Positions 10,097 through 18,694 of a DNA stretch of 64,000 nucleotides are shown here, piece by piece (position 1 is the stretch's first letter; every line of letters starts with the position of its first letter). The translations under genes and the position numbers were made by a program. The stretch is taken from contig CAWDTW010000069.1 of the NCBI GenBank assembly GCA_963805295.1, positions 62,001 through 126,000 on the forward strand. The letters run 5' to 3'. A model generated the notes under the pieces. It made no database searches and was not told the DNA's origin. It saw only the letters and a list, made by a program, of their open reading frames with translations. The stretch is from Roseiarcus sp963805295. Lineage in GTDB: Bacteria; Pseudomonadota; Alphaproteobacteria; Rhizobiales; Beijerinckiaceae.

Positions 10097-10672
10097 TTGG
10101 GATGCGGGAGGCCAGCGATCTTCCCCGTGAAGGACATTAGGGCCGAATTGTACGCGGAACCTGTCCTGCCCGACGTCCTCAAGCCGGGCCTCAAAATCGT
10201 CTTCTGCGGCACGGCGGTCGGGACCGTATCGGCGAAGCGCGGCGCCTATTACGCCCATCCGCAGAACAAGTTCTGGCGGGTCCTCCACTCCGTGCGCCTG
10301 ACCCCGCGACTGGTGACGCCCGAAGAGTACCGCGTCGTGCTGCAATGGGGCCTCGGCCTCACCGACATCGCCAAACAGGTGAGCGGCATGGACCGGGAGC
10401 TGCCGACCGGCGCGCTTGGGCTTGAGGCCTGCGCCGCGCTGACCGACAAGATCAGGGAGGCGCAGCCGAAGATTTTGGCCTTCACCAGCCTCACCGGGGG
10501 GCGTCGCTGGCTCGGCCGGACGGCAGGTTTCGGGGACAGCGGCGAGCGCATCGGACGGACCCGCGTCTGGCTTTTGCCCTCGCCCTCGCCGACGGCGGGC
10601 TGGAACTGGGACGAGGCATGGTGGCGAAAGCTTGCCGAAGAGGCGAGGGGGACTGACGACGCCGGTGGTTGA
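10097..10672 (+). CDS. mug: G/U mismatch-specific DNA glycosylase (Mug/TDG family)
   Basis: Removes uracil or thymine mispaired with guanine in base-excision repair. The N-terminal signature IVFCGTAVGTVSAKRGAYYA followed by HPQNKFWRVL and the C-terminal WLLPSPSPTAGWNWDEAWW fit the family. The protein is 191 residues from ATG 10097, or 181 from GTG 10127, which is nearer the family N-terminus. It lies just after doc. A second, ungapped but diverged copy of its last 90 or so bases is found at 15517-15610. Confidence 0.85.
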   Translation: MGCGRPAIFPVKDIRAELYAEPVLPDVLKPGLKIVFCGTAVGTVSAKRGAYYAHPQNKFWRVLHSVRLTPRLVTPEEYRVVLQWGLGLTDIAKQVSGMDRELPTGALGLEACAALTDKIREAQPKILAFTSLTGGRRWLGRTAGFGDSGERIGRTRVWLLPSPSPTAGWNWDEAWWRKLAEEARGTDDAGG

Positions 10673-10757
10673 CACCGGACTTGTCGCCGCCAGGCGGCCG
10701 AAGCCGCGCCTACAAGCCTTGAATTGAGTCCCCTGTTCCCTTTTCTGGCCGATCGAG

Positions 10758-10791
10758 ATTGTGCGGTCGGCAAATCCCAAAGTCGCACAAT
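10758..10791. promoter_or_regulatory. Inverted repeat upstream of the sugar ABC operon
   Basis: ATTGTGCG at 10758-10765 is matched in reverse by CGCACAAT at 10784-10791, 18 bases apart and about 100 bp before the substrate-binding-protein gene. It could be an operator for a sugar-responsive repressor; no regulator gene is adjacent. Confidence 0.45.
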
Positions 10792-10892
10792 TATGAACGG
10801 CAAGAACATGAATTTGTGCAGAGCGCGCCGCGAATTCCCCAAAAGATTACGGCAAGATAAAGTTCTAAAGCCCACATCCACGGAGGAAATCC

Positions 10893-11995
10893 ATGACAGG
10901 CATGTTCACCCGACGCGGGGTGCTTGGCCTCGGCGCGACGGGAATTGTAGGTCTCGGCATCGCAGGCGCTTCTCCATTGACCGCATTGGCGGCCGAGGAA
11001 GGCAAGAAGTTAAAGATCGCCCTGTCGAACTCCTACATCGGCAACAAGTGGCGCATCGAGATGGAGAATGTGTTCAAGGCGGCGCTCGGGATGGAGCCGT
11101 TCAAGTCCGAGGTCGACGGCTCCTGGTTCAACTCGAGCAACGACGTCAGCAAACAGTCCCAGCAGATATCGGATTTGATCGCCCGCAGGGTGGACGCGAT
11201 CGTCGTCAACGCGGCGTCGCCGACCGGACTGAACGGCATCCTCACGCAGGCCAACGACCGCGGCATCCTCGTCGTGTCTTTCGACAACGTCGTCACCGCT
11301 CCTTCGGCGCTCAAGGTCAACACCGATCAGGTGGCGTTCGGCAGACAACTCGCCGACTGGCTCGCCAAGAAACTGAACGGCAAGGGCAACGTCATCATGG
11401 TGACCGGCGTCGCCGGCACCTTTGTCGATCAGGACCGCAACAAGGGCGCCGACGCCGTCTGGGCCGAGAACCCAGGCATCAAGGTGGTCAACCGATATAC
11501 CGGCATGTGGGATTCGGCCACGGCCGAGCGGAACACCGCATCGATCCTCCCCTCGCTCCCGCCGATCGACGGGATCTGGTGTCAGGGGGGACGGACGGCG
11601 TGCTCAAAGCGTTCATTGCCGCCAACCGCCCATTGCCGCCGACGGCGGGCGAAGCGGAGAACGGTTTCCGCAGGTTCATGATCGGCTATGAGGGGCACAA
11701 GGTCGAAGGCATCTCGATCGGCCAGCCGCCTTTCCTCTCCGTCATTTCGCTGGATCTCGCGCGGCGGATCCTGGCGAAGACCTATCCGAGGAAGGATATC
11801 ACCATTCCGTTCCCCTACGTCACCAACGAGACGGTCAAGGAAGGCGTGACCGTGTTCCCGAACCTTCCGGACAGCTTTTTCGCCGACTTCACCGACAGCG
11901 GGCCGAACGCAACGGTGAATTTGTGCGTCGAGGCGGCGACGGACGGAAAGCCCTGCCCGGGCAAACTCGATGTCAACCTGCCCCCGGCGGCATGA
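10893..11995 (+). CDS. Sugar ABC transporter substrate-binding protein, one frameshift
   Basis: Periplasmic binding protein of the ribose/galactose type (peripla_BP_4), about 366 residues. A Tat-like or Sec signal (TRRGVLGLGATGIVGLGIAG, cleavage near ALAAEE) is followed by LKIALSNSYIGNKWR, QSQQISDLIARRVDAIVVNA and a C-terminal lobe (LARRILAKTYP, then KDITIPFPYVT). The frame breaks in a G-run at 11585-11590: six G are present where seven keep the frame through CQGG-TDGVLKAF. A GGAGG site precedes the ATG. The stop overlaps the ATPase start (ATGA), so the four genes form one operon. The substrate is not readable; murQ next door hints at an amino sugar (weak inference). Confidence 0.88.
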
Positions 11996-13521
11996 CGCCT
12001 GCGCCCGACGCCGCAAGCGAACCGCCCATACCGGCAGTCGAGGGAATGAGGCTCTCCAAGGCGTTCGGCGGCGTCCGCGCGCTGGACAGCGCTTCTTTCT
12101 CGGCGACGAAAGGCGAGGTCCACGCTCTTGTCGGCGAGAACGGCGCCGGCAAGAGCACCCTCATTAAGCTTCTCGGAGGCCGGCTTCGTCCGGACTCCGG
12201 GGAAATCCGGGTGCGGGGGCAGGACGTCGAGCTGAATGGCCCGCACCGCGCGCACGCGCTCGGCGTGTGGACGGTGTTTCAGGAACTTACTTTGCTGCCG
12301 TGGATGACGGTGGCGGAGAACCTGCTCATTTTGCGCGAGCCGCGCGGACTGCTCGGCCTCATCGATCGCGGCCGCATGGTCGAGGAGGCGGAGGCGATCC
12401 TCACGAGCATGGGGATCCACAACATCGACCCGCGCGCGCTCATAGAGGATCTCTCGCTCGCCAAGCGTCAGATCGTCGAGATCGTGCGGGTCCTTGCCCA
12501 GAAACCCGACGCGCTCCTTCTCGATGAGCCGACGTCGTCGCTCGGCGAAAGCGAGGTCGACTGGCTCTTCGGCCTGGTCCGCAATCTTCGCGCGCAAGAT
12601 AAGTGCATCATCTTCACCTCGCATCGCTGGAACGAGATCACCAATATCGCCGACCGGATCACGATCTTCCGCACCGGCAAGGATCTCGGCACGTTCACGC
12701 AAATCGACGAAGGCCAGGCGGTCAGCCTGATGACGGGTCAGAGGGTGGACGCGCACTATCCGAAGCCGCCGGCGCTGCGGACCGCCCGACCGATGCTCGA
12801 GGTCAGCGGACTTACCGGCGTCGGCGTCACGGATGTCTCGCTGACGCTGCATGCCCACGAAATCCTGGGGGTCGGCGGACTTGCCGGCCACGGTCACCGC
12901 GAACTGTTCTTTTCGCTGTTCGGCGCAGAGCCGACGACCGGCGGCGAGATCATCGTCGACGGCGCACGGGCGCGCATAAAGAGCCCGCGAGACGCCGCCC
13001 GCTTCGGCATCGCGCTCGTTCCGGAAGACCGCAAGACCGAAGGCCTGCTGTTGCCGCTGTCGGTCGGCGTAAACCTGACGCTCGCCGTCCTGCAACGGAT
13101 ATCCGTGATGGGGGTCGTGCGCCGCGGACGCGAACGCCGTCTGGCCGCCGAAATGGTCGGCGCGCTGAAGATCAGGACGCCGGACCTCGGGAGTCCGGTC
13201 GGAAAGCTCAGCGGCGGAAACCAGCAGAAGGTCTTGCTCGGGCGGTGGCTGCTCGCCGATTTGCGCATTGTCCTCCTCTACGACGTCACCCGCGGCGTGG
13301 ACATCGCCACCAAGCACGAGATCTACGAACTGATGATGCGTCTTGCCGACGAAGGGCATGCCGTGCTCTTCTACTCGAGTGACGCGGAAGAATTGGCGCA
13401 TCTCTGTCACCGCGTGCTGGTGATGCGCGAAGGGCGGATCGCCGCGGAACTCGAGGCGCCCGACGTCTCCGCGGAAGATATCGTTTCGGCCGCAGTCAGA
13501 GAGCCTCCCGTTGTCAGCTGA
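11992..13521 (+). CDS. Sugar ABC transporter ATP-binding protein (two ATPase domains, RbsA/MglA type)
   Basis: Energises the importer. About 509 residues with two fused nucleotide-binding domains. Domain 1 shows GENGAGKSTLIKLL (Walker A), an atypical signature LSLAKRQIVEI and LLLDEPTSSL (Walker B). Domain 2 has the degenerate Walker A GLAGHGHREL and the signature LSGGNQQKVLLGRWL, with YDVTRGVD at the Walker B position, as in this family. The ATG overlaps the binding-protein stop. The C-terminus overlaps the TTG start of the first permease by 11 bases. Confidence 0.95.
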   Translation: MTPAPDAASEPPIPAVEGMRLSKAFGGVRALDSASFSATKGEVHALVGENGAGKSTLIKLLGGRLRPDSGEIRVRGQDVELNGPHRAHALGVWTVFQELTLLPWMTVAENLLILREPRGLLGLIDRGRMVEEAEAILTSMGIHNIDPRALIEDLSLAKRQIVEIVRVLAQKPDALLLDEPTSSLGESEVDWLFGLVRNLRAQDKCIIFTSHRWNEITNIADRITIFRTGKDLGTFTQIDEGQAVSLMTGQRVDAHYPKPPALRTARPMLEVSGLTGVGVTDVSLTLHAHEILGVGGLAGHGHRELFFSLFGAEPTTGGEIIVDGARARIKSPRDAARFGIALVPEDRKTEGLLLPLSVGVNLTLAVLQRISVMGVVRRGRERRLAAEMVGALKIRTPDLGSPVGKLSGGNQQKVLLGRWLLADLRIVLLYDVTRGVDIATKHEIYELMMRLADEGHAVLFYSSDAEELAHLCHRVLVMREGRIAAELEAPDVSAEDIVSAAVREPPVVS

Positions 13522-14506
13522 AGCGACCCTCGAGCGCCGCCGGCCGACGAGGCTCGCCTATTTCGTCGGCCAGAACGCCGGTCTCGTTCTCGCACTGGCG
13601 ATGCTCGCCATGGCGATCGTCATCTACTGCGCCGTCTACTGGTTGGAGCAGGCGAGGCTGCCCGGCAATTTCGAGATCACCTCGACCGTCGACAACACCA
13701 TGCCGCTGGTGCTGACCGCGATGGGGCAGGGCTTCGTCGTCATCGCTCGGGGTCTCGACCTCTCGGTGGGCGGCGTCATCGATCTGTCCAACGCGCTCGC
13801 CGCCGTTCACCTTCACGACAACATCGCCGATATGATCGGCTGGAGCGTTCTGATCCTGCTCATCGGCGCGGCGCTGGGCCTCGTCAACGGGCTCTTGGTC
13901 GGCGTCGGCCGGCTTCAGCCGATCCTGGTGACCCTCGCCACCCTGTCGATCTATCAGGGGCTGGCGATCCGTGTTCTGCCGCAACCTGGCGGATCGATCC
14001 CGCCGGCGTACACCGCCGCGCTCGTCAATCCCAACCAGCCCTACGCGCTCCTCTACGTGCTGCTCGTCGCGTTCCTGTGGTACGCCTTCAGGCGAAGCTC
14101 GATCGGGGTCTCCATATTCGCGCTCGGCAATGACGAAATGGCGGCCCGCGCTAACGGCGTCGACACGGTCCGGGCGCGCGTGACGGCCTTCGTCCTGAGC
14201 GGCTTCATGTCGGGAGCCGCCGGTCTCTTTCTTGCGGCGACCGCCACCGCCGGCGACGCGACGACCGGCAACGGCTACACGCTGAGCTCGATCGTCGCAG
14301 TCGTTCTCGGCGGCATGAACCTCTTCGGCGGCCGCGGCAGCGGCGTCGGAGTCATCGCCGGCGCGTTCGTGACCACGATGATCGTCAACATCCTCTTTTT
14401 CTCGAACATCGATCCCCTCTACCAGTCCTTCTATGAAGGACTCTTCCTCGTCATCGCGGTCGTTCTCGGCGGCCTGATCGGCCGTCTCCTCAGGCAGCGA
14501 CGCTGA
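13511..14506 (+). CDS. Sugar ABC transporter permease 1 (RbsC type)
   Basis: Inner-membrane permease, 331 residues, with eight or more hydrophobic segments. Family motifs include GQGFVVIARGLDLSVGGVIDL and the later SSIVAVVLGGMNLFGGRGS. The TTG at 13511 is the only start that keeps the N-terminus seen in the family and it overlaps the ATPase gene by 11 bases. Its TGA overlaps the ATG of the second permease by one base, so the two permeases are probably made in equal amounts and form a heterodimer. Confidence 0.93.
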   Translation: MSAEATLERRRPTRLAYFVGQNAGLVLALAMLAMAIVIYCAVYWLEQARLPGNFEITSTVDNTMPLVLTAMGQGFVVIARGLDLSVGGVIDLSNALAAVHLHDNIADMIGWSVLILLIGAALGLVNGLLVGVGRLQPILVTLATLSIYQGLAIRVLPQPGGSIPPAYTAALVNPNQPYALLYVLLVAFLWYAFRRSSIGVSIFALGNDEMAARANGVDTVRARVTAFVLSGFMSGAAGLFLAATATAGDATTGNGYTLSSIVAVVLGGMNLFGGRGSGVGVIAGAFVTTMIVNILFFSNIDPLYQSFYEGLFLVIAVVLGGLIGRLLRQRR

Positions 14507-15495
14507 TGGCGCGCGAACGCGGTCCCGCCCCGAACCTCGATCGGCTCGGCCTGACCAGGGATCGCCGCAGAATCCTCTACGCCTATCTCGCGGCGATCAT
14601 GCTGTTCGTCATCGGCGCGATCGTGCATCCGGGCTTTGCGCGCTTCGGCAGCGTCACCGCCATCTTGACCATCGCCTCGTTCGTCGGGTTGGTCGCCGCG
14701 GGACAAACGTTCGTCGTCCTTATCGGCGGCATCGACCTGTCGGTTCCGTGGGTGCTCAACGGCGCGGCGATCCTGTTGGTCACCACTTCGCTCGGCCAGG
14801 ACCGGCTCGCCCCCTACGCGCTTTTGGCGACCCTCGGCATGGGCGCCGCCGCCGGTCTGGTCAACGGCTTCGTCATCGCGTTTCTGGGCGTTCCGGCCGT
14901 CGTCATGACGCTCGCCATGGACGGCGTCATGGAAGGGCTCACGCTGGGCTTGAGCGGCGGCATGACCTGCCAGGCCTGCGCCTCATACGCGCCGCCGGTC
15001 GTCCAGGACGCGGTGCACGGCAGCGCGTTCGGCGTCCCGGCGGCCGTAATCCTGTGGGTCGCCGTCATCGCCGTCGTGTCGTTCATCATGAGCTTCACGA
15101 CATTCGGCCGCAGGACCTACGCGATCGGAAACAATCCCTTGGCGAGCTATCTCGCCGGCGTCAACGTCCGCCTCGTCACGACGCTCCTCTATGTGCTGAG
15201 CGGGTTTTTCGCGGCCCTGGCCGGCGTTCTGCTGGTCGGCTTCGGCGGTCAAGCCTCGCTCGGAATGGGAACCCCGTACCTGTTCCAGTCGATCGCAGCC
15301 GTCGTCATCGGCGGCGTCTACATGCTCGGCGGCCGCGGCCACTATCTGGGCGCGGCGGCAGGCGCGGTCACGCTGGTCGCGCTGGTGAGCGTTCTCCTGG
15401 CGATGAACATGCCCGACTACGGGCGCAACATCATCTACGGGATCGTCATCCTCCTCCTCCTCCTCCTCTACGGTCGCGAGGAAAAGGAGGAATGA
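14506..15495 (+). CDS. Sugar ABC transporter permease 2 (RbsC type)
   Basis: Second membrane subunit, 329 residues, of the same family as the preceding gene but clearly diverged. Motifs: GQTFVVLIGGIDLSVPWVLN, FLGVPAVVMTLAMDGVMEGL and SIAAVVIGGVYMLGGRGHY. A CXXC pair (MTCQACASY) sits in an extracytoplasmic loop, which is unusual for this family. The C-terminus runs into a Leu-rich hydrophobic helix and an acidic tail (GREEKEE). It is the last gene of the operon; a mug remnant follows. Confidence 0.93.
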   Translation: MARERGPAPNLDRLGLTRDRRRILYAYLAAIMLFVIGAIVHPGFARFGSVTAILTIASFVGLVAAGQTFVVLIGGIDLSVPWVLNGAAILLVTTSLGQDRLAPYALLATLGMGAAAGLVNGFVIAFLGVPAVVMTLAMDGVMEGLTLGLSGGMTCQACASYAPPVVQDAVHGSAFGVPAAVILWVAVIAVVSFIMSFTTFGRRTYAIGNNPLASYLAGVNVRLVTTLLYVLSGFFAALAGVLLVGFGGQASLGMGTPYLFQSIAAVVIGGVYMLGGRGHYLGAAAGAVTLVALVSVLLAMNMPDYGRNIIYGIVILLLLLLYGREEKEE

Positions 15496-15516
15496 CGCTC
15501 GGAGCGTCGGGCGGCG

Positions 15517-15610
15517 GGCTTCGGCGACGGCGGCGAACGGGTTTGCGGGACGCGCGTCTGGCTTCTTCCCTCGCTTTCGCCGACAGCGGGGTCGAATTGG
15601 GGCGAGAGCG
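15517..15610 (+). pseudogene. Displaced 3' fragment of mug
   Basis: Ninety-odd bases align without gaps to the 3' part of the mug gene (offset 4,991 bases from 10526). Translated in the parental frame it reads GFGDGGERVCGTRVWLLPSL and then SPTAGSNWGES, against GFGDSGERIGRTRVWLLPSP and SPTAGWNWDEA in the parent. There is no start and no complete domain. It lies between the permease stop and the end of murQ. Confidence 0.75.
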
Positions 15611-15615
15611 GGTCT

Positions 15616-16500
15616 TCAGCCCTTGTGGTGCGCCAACGCCGACCGCAGATGGCCTCGGCTCCTTCGGATCAGGGTCCTCGCCGTTTCGGCGTCGATTCCC
15701 CGCGCCAACAGAACCGCGACCTTGAGATCGCCGTCGGCGGCGTCGAACGCCCGTTTCGCGGTTTCCTCGTCGCAATGCGCAAGATGGCTGACCATGGCCG
15801 CCGCGCGCCGCACGAGCTTGGCGTTGCGCGCTCGCATGTCCACCATCAATCCGCGATAGACACGCCCGAGACGGATCATCACCAGCGTGGAGAACAGGTT
15901 GAGGACGATCTTCTGCGCCGTGCCCGCTTTCATGCGGGTGGAGCCGGCCAGAACCTCCGGCCCGGTTTCGACGCAAATAGGGTGCTCGGCCGAGGCCAGG
16001 AGCGGAGCGGCCGGGTTGTTGGCGATCGCGACCGTGAGCGCCCCCCGCGCTCGCGCGCCTTGCACGAATTCAACGGTATAGGGCGTCGTGCCGCTGGCGG
16101 CCACTCCGATCGCCACATCGCGCGCGCCGATCCCAAAATGCCGAAGGGCGCGCTTCGCCGCGTCGCGGTCGTCCTCGGCGCCTTCGGCGCTCGCGCTGAG
16201 CGCCCGCTCGCCGCCTGCGATCGCGAACACGACCCGCTCTTCCGGCCAATCGAAGGTCGGCGAAAGCTCGGCGCCGTCCTGAACGCCGATGCGGCCCGAC
16301 GTTCCGGCGCCGGCATAGATCAGGCGCCCGTCTTCGGCGAGCCGCGCGGCGGCGGCTTCGCCGGCTTTGACGATGGCCGGCAAGGCTTCGCGCACCGCAG
16401 CCACCGCCGAGAGCTGCCCTTCGAACATCGCGTGGACAGCGTCCAGACTCGGCCAGGCGTCGAGATCCTCAAAGCGGGGACTACGATCTTCGGTGCGCAT
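15616..16500 (-). CDS. murQ: N-acetylmuramic acid 6-phosphate etherase
   Basis: Splits the lactyl ether of MurNAc-6-phosphate to give GlcNAc-6-phosphate and D-lactate in cell-wall recycling. SIS fold: LIYAGAGTSGRIGVQDGAEL, IAGGERALSASAEGAEDD (with the catalytic Glu region), GVAASGTTPYT and the family signature GPEVLAGSTRMKAGTAQK. The ATG at 16500 gives 294 residues, the normal size; an upstream start at 16539 adds 13 residues without family support. It is convergent with the sugar ABC operon. No MurNAc kinase (anmK) is seen nearby. Confidence 0.95.
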   Translation of the reverse strand: MRTEDRSPRFEDLDAWPSLDAVHAMFEGQLSAVAAVREALPAIVKAGEAAAARLAEDGRLIYAGAGTSGRIGVQDGAELSPTFDWPEERVVFAIAGGERALSASAEGAEDDRDAAKRALRHFGIGARDVAIGVAASGTTPYTVEFVQGARARGALTVAIANNPAAPLLASAEHPICVETGPEVLAGSTRMKAGTAQKIVLNLFSTLVMIRLGRVYRGLMVDMRARNAKLVRRAAAMVSHLAHCDEETAKRAFDAADGDLKVAVLLARGIDAETARTLIRRSRGHLRSALAHHKG

Positions 16501-16562
16501 CGATTCGATCCTGGAATGCTGGTTCCGGACGCCGGCCAAGGGTTGGACGCCGGCTAGTCGAG

Positions 16563-16602
16563 AACGACCTCGCTGAAGTCATAACGACCTCGCTGAAGTC
16601 AT
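16563..16602. repeat. Perfect 20-bp tandem duplication upstream of a PIN toxin gene
   Basis: AACGACCTCGCTGAAGTCAT is present twice head to tail (16563-16582 and 16583-16602), in the murQ/PIN-toxin intergenic region. In one forward frame each copy reads DLAEVI, which resembles an antitoxin C-terminus, but no complete antitoxin gene can be assembled upstream. Confidence 0.8.
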
Positions 16603-16684
16603 TAAGCGAAAACGGCGCCATCACAGTGACGGCGCGTTTGGCGCGCAAACGACACGGTTCGGCCGGTCAATCGGCAAGCGGCGC

Positions 16685-17089
16685 TTGCCGCAGCAAGGCG
16701 TGATCGCGATCGATACGAATGTCGTCGTTCGCTACCTCGTCGCCGACGACCCCGAGCAATTCGGACGCGCCACAGCGCTCATCGAGGGCCGACCCCTATT
16801 CGTCTGCACGACCGTCATCCTGGAGGTCGAGGGGGTCCTTCGCGCGGTCTATCGCCTCGATCCACTCGCGATCCTGCGCGGCCTGCGCGACTTTGCCGCG
16901 TTGCCGACGGTCGCTGTCGAAGACCGGTCAATTCTCTCCCAGGCGCTCGACTGGGCCGAGCAGGGCATGGGCTTCGCCGACGCGCTTCGCCTTGCGAGCG
17001 CCGGCGAATGCGAAGCCTTCGCGAGCTTCGACCGCGAACTCGCAAAGCCTGCGGCGAGACTGGGCGCGTTGGCGGTAGCGGCGCCGTGA
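16685..17089 (+). CDS. vapC: PIN-domain ribonuclease toxin (VapC-like)
   Basis: Ribonuclease of type II toxin-antitoxin systems. The PIN acidic residues are present: IAIDTNVVVRYL near the start, LEVEGVLR in the middle, GMGFADALRLA and the late FDRELAK. Length is 129-134 residues depending on the start (TTG 16685 or GTG 16700, the latter closer to the family N-terminus). No antitoxin is recognisable next to it; only a tandem repeat lies upstream. A degenerate second copy of its 3' end is found 0.9 kb downstream at 17942-18035. Confidence 0.85.
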   Translation: MPQQGVIAIDTNVVVRYLVADDPEQFGRATALIEGRPLFVCTTVILEVEGVLRAVYRLDPLAILRGLRDFAALPTVAVEDRSILSQALDWAEQGMGFADALRLASAGECEAFASFDRELAKPAARLGALAVAAP

Positions 17090-17133
17090 GGGCGGGGCGG
17101 CCTGGCCAGCCAGGGTTCGCAGCGAAATTATGT

Positions 17134-17775
17134 CTACCCCAAAATCTCTCGAGACTGAATCCGCCAAACTGCGGCGGCGTTCATCACCGCCCAGGCGGCG
17201 CCGAGCGAGCCGTCGGCGTCGATCGGCCGGCAGGCGTCGTCGATGACGAAGGTTTCCAAACCGGTGGCGCGCGCGTCGAGCATCAGACGGGCGACGCAAT
17301 AGTCGGTGGCCAGGCCGCAGGCGAAGACGCGGCTGATTCCTCGCGCTTTCAAGAGCGTGGCGAGGCTCGTCGTCGTCTCGCCTTCCGCCTCGGAATAGGC
17401 GGAGCGGGACGTGACCTCGCCGTTGGCGCCCTTGCTCAGGATCAGGAACGCGCGGTCAAAGCCCAAGCCTGCGCGCAAGTCGGCGCCGGGCTCGCCCGGC
17501 CCGCAATGGTCACGCAACCGCGCCTGATCACTGTAGGGCGCTCCGTTCCCGTCGAACGACTCGGCGTCGGGCCGTGACGACGGAAATACGGTCTGGCTGT
17601 TGGGATGCAGGCCCTGCGTCAAGACGACATTGTCGAACGCGCGCGTGAGCCGGTCGACCAGTGGCGCGATCACATCGCCGTCGGCGACCGCCGGCGGGCC
17701 GCCCGGGAGGAAGTCGGTCTGCACATCGATGACGACAAGAACGTCGCGCGCGCCGATGGGAATCGAGGACGGCAC
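17134..17775 (-). CDS. Isochorismatase-fold hydrolase, nicotinamidase-like
   Basis: About 213 residues with the cysteine-hydrolase fold. The catalytic triad candidates are Asp in VIDVQTDFLPGG, Lys in LSKGANGE and Cys in LATDYCVARLML. The overall architecture is that of PncA, which makes nicotinate from nicotinamide. However, the metal-binding DxHxxxxxH region of PncA reads TQGLHPNSQ here, so the Asp and one His ligand are missing; the substrate may therefore differ or the enzyme may be inactive. It is convergent with the PIN toxin gene and has no evident operon partners. Confidence 0.75.
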   Translation of the reverse strand: MPSSIPIGARDVLVVIDVQTDFLPGGPPAVADGDVIAPLVDRLTRAFDNVVLTQGLHPNSQTVFPSSRPDAESFDGNGAPYSDQARLRDHCGPGEPGADLRAGLGFDRAFLILSKGANGEVTSRSAYSEAEGETTTSLATLLKARGISRVFACGLATDYCVARLMLDARATGLETFVIDDACRPIDADGSLGAAWAVMNAAAVWRIQSREILG

Positions 17776-17941
17776 AGCTCCTCCTAATCTCCGAATTTAT
17801 TCTCGTTCTTTTTCTCCCCGCTTGCCGAAGCAATTCCGGGAGTCAAGTCCAAGCGGGATGATTGACAAGTCAAAAACTACCGCAACTTATCCCTTCTTGC
17901 AATGAGACGAAGGTCGCTGTCCGGGACTGGGCGACCGCGAT

Positions 17942-18035
17942 CCCTGCTCTCGACTGGGCCGACCAGAGGATGGATGTCGACGACCTGGCGAAGACGGCGG
18001 CGAGATTGGGCGCGTTGGCGACGCGGGCGCCGTGA
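17942..18035 (+). pseudogene. Displaced 3' fragment of the vapC-like gene
   Basis: Reads ALDWADQRMD, then AARLGALATRAP and stop, against ALDWAEQGMG and AARLGALAVAAP in the toxin gene at 16685. About 50 bases of the middle are deleted relative to the parent. No start codon and no complete PIN domain. Confidence 0.7.
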
Positions 18036-18109
18036 TAGATAAGGGGCGCGCAATTTCGATTGGATAACGCCAAACGGAAGCCGCCGCGAGGTTGTCGGGG
18101 AGAAAGACC

Positions 18110-18598
18110 ATGATGGTCCGATTGACGCTAGCCGCCCTGATCGCCTTTCTCGCCGGAGCCGTTCCGCTGGCGCTCGCAGCGACAGCGCGCGCTGAAGACC
18201 TCGCCGCCCATTGCGCGGCTGTCGGCAACGACGATCGCGTGAAGCCTATTCCGATGGCGCTCGTCCCGGCGGCGCGCCAGGCTCTCGGCCTGGGGTCAGG
18301 CGAGTCCGACGCCGCGCTCGAGGCGAGCACGGTATTTCGGTGCATGGGCGGAAAAGTCTGGCTTTGCAATCACGGCGCGAACCTGACCTGCGGCAAAGGC
18401 GACGTCCGCCGCATCTCCGAAGGAGCGACGGCCTGGTGCAACGATCATCCGGGTTCGGACGTCGTGCCCATGGCCGCGACGGGCCACGCCACGATCTACA
18501 CGTGGGCGTGCGTCGGGATTGAGCCGCGGATCACCCAGGCGGAGAAGCTGGACCCCCGCGGGTTCATCGCCAACCAGTGGGCGCCGCTGCAAAAATAA
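18110..18598 (+). CDS. Secreted cysteine-rich hypothetical protein
   Basis: 162 residues with a Sec signal peptide (MMVRLTLAALIAFLAGAVPL, cleavage near ATARAED). The mature part has six cysteines (AHCAAV, FRCMGG, WLCNHG, LTCGKG, AWCNDH, WACVGI), enough for three disulfides in the periplasm. The ATG follows a GGGGAGAAAG site. I do not recognise the family. Neighbours are a vapC remnant and an SDR gene, which give no functional hint. Confidence 0.75.
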   Translation: MMVRLTLAALIAFLAGAVPLALAATARAEDLAAHCAAVGNDDRVKPIPMALVPAARQALGLGSGESDAALEASTVFRCMGGKVWLCNHGANLTCGKGDVRRISEGATAWCNDHPGSDVVPMAATGHATIYTWACVGIEPRITQAEKLDPRGFIANQWAPLQK

Positions 18599-18694
18599 GC
18601 TTCGCAGTAACTCGCGCGGGGCCGCGAGCCCGCCCTTTGCAGCTCCGCGAGGTCGCGGATATGAATTGCGCAAACATCGGCAGGGAGAACGCGC

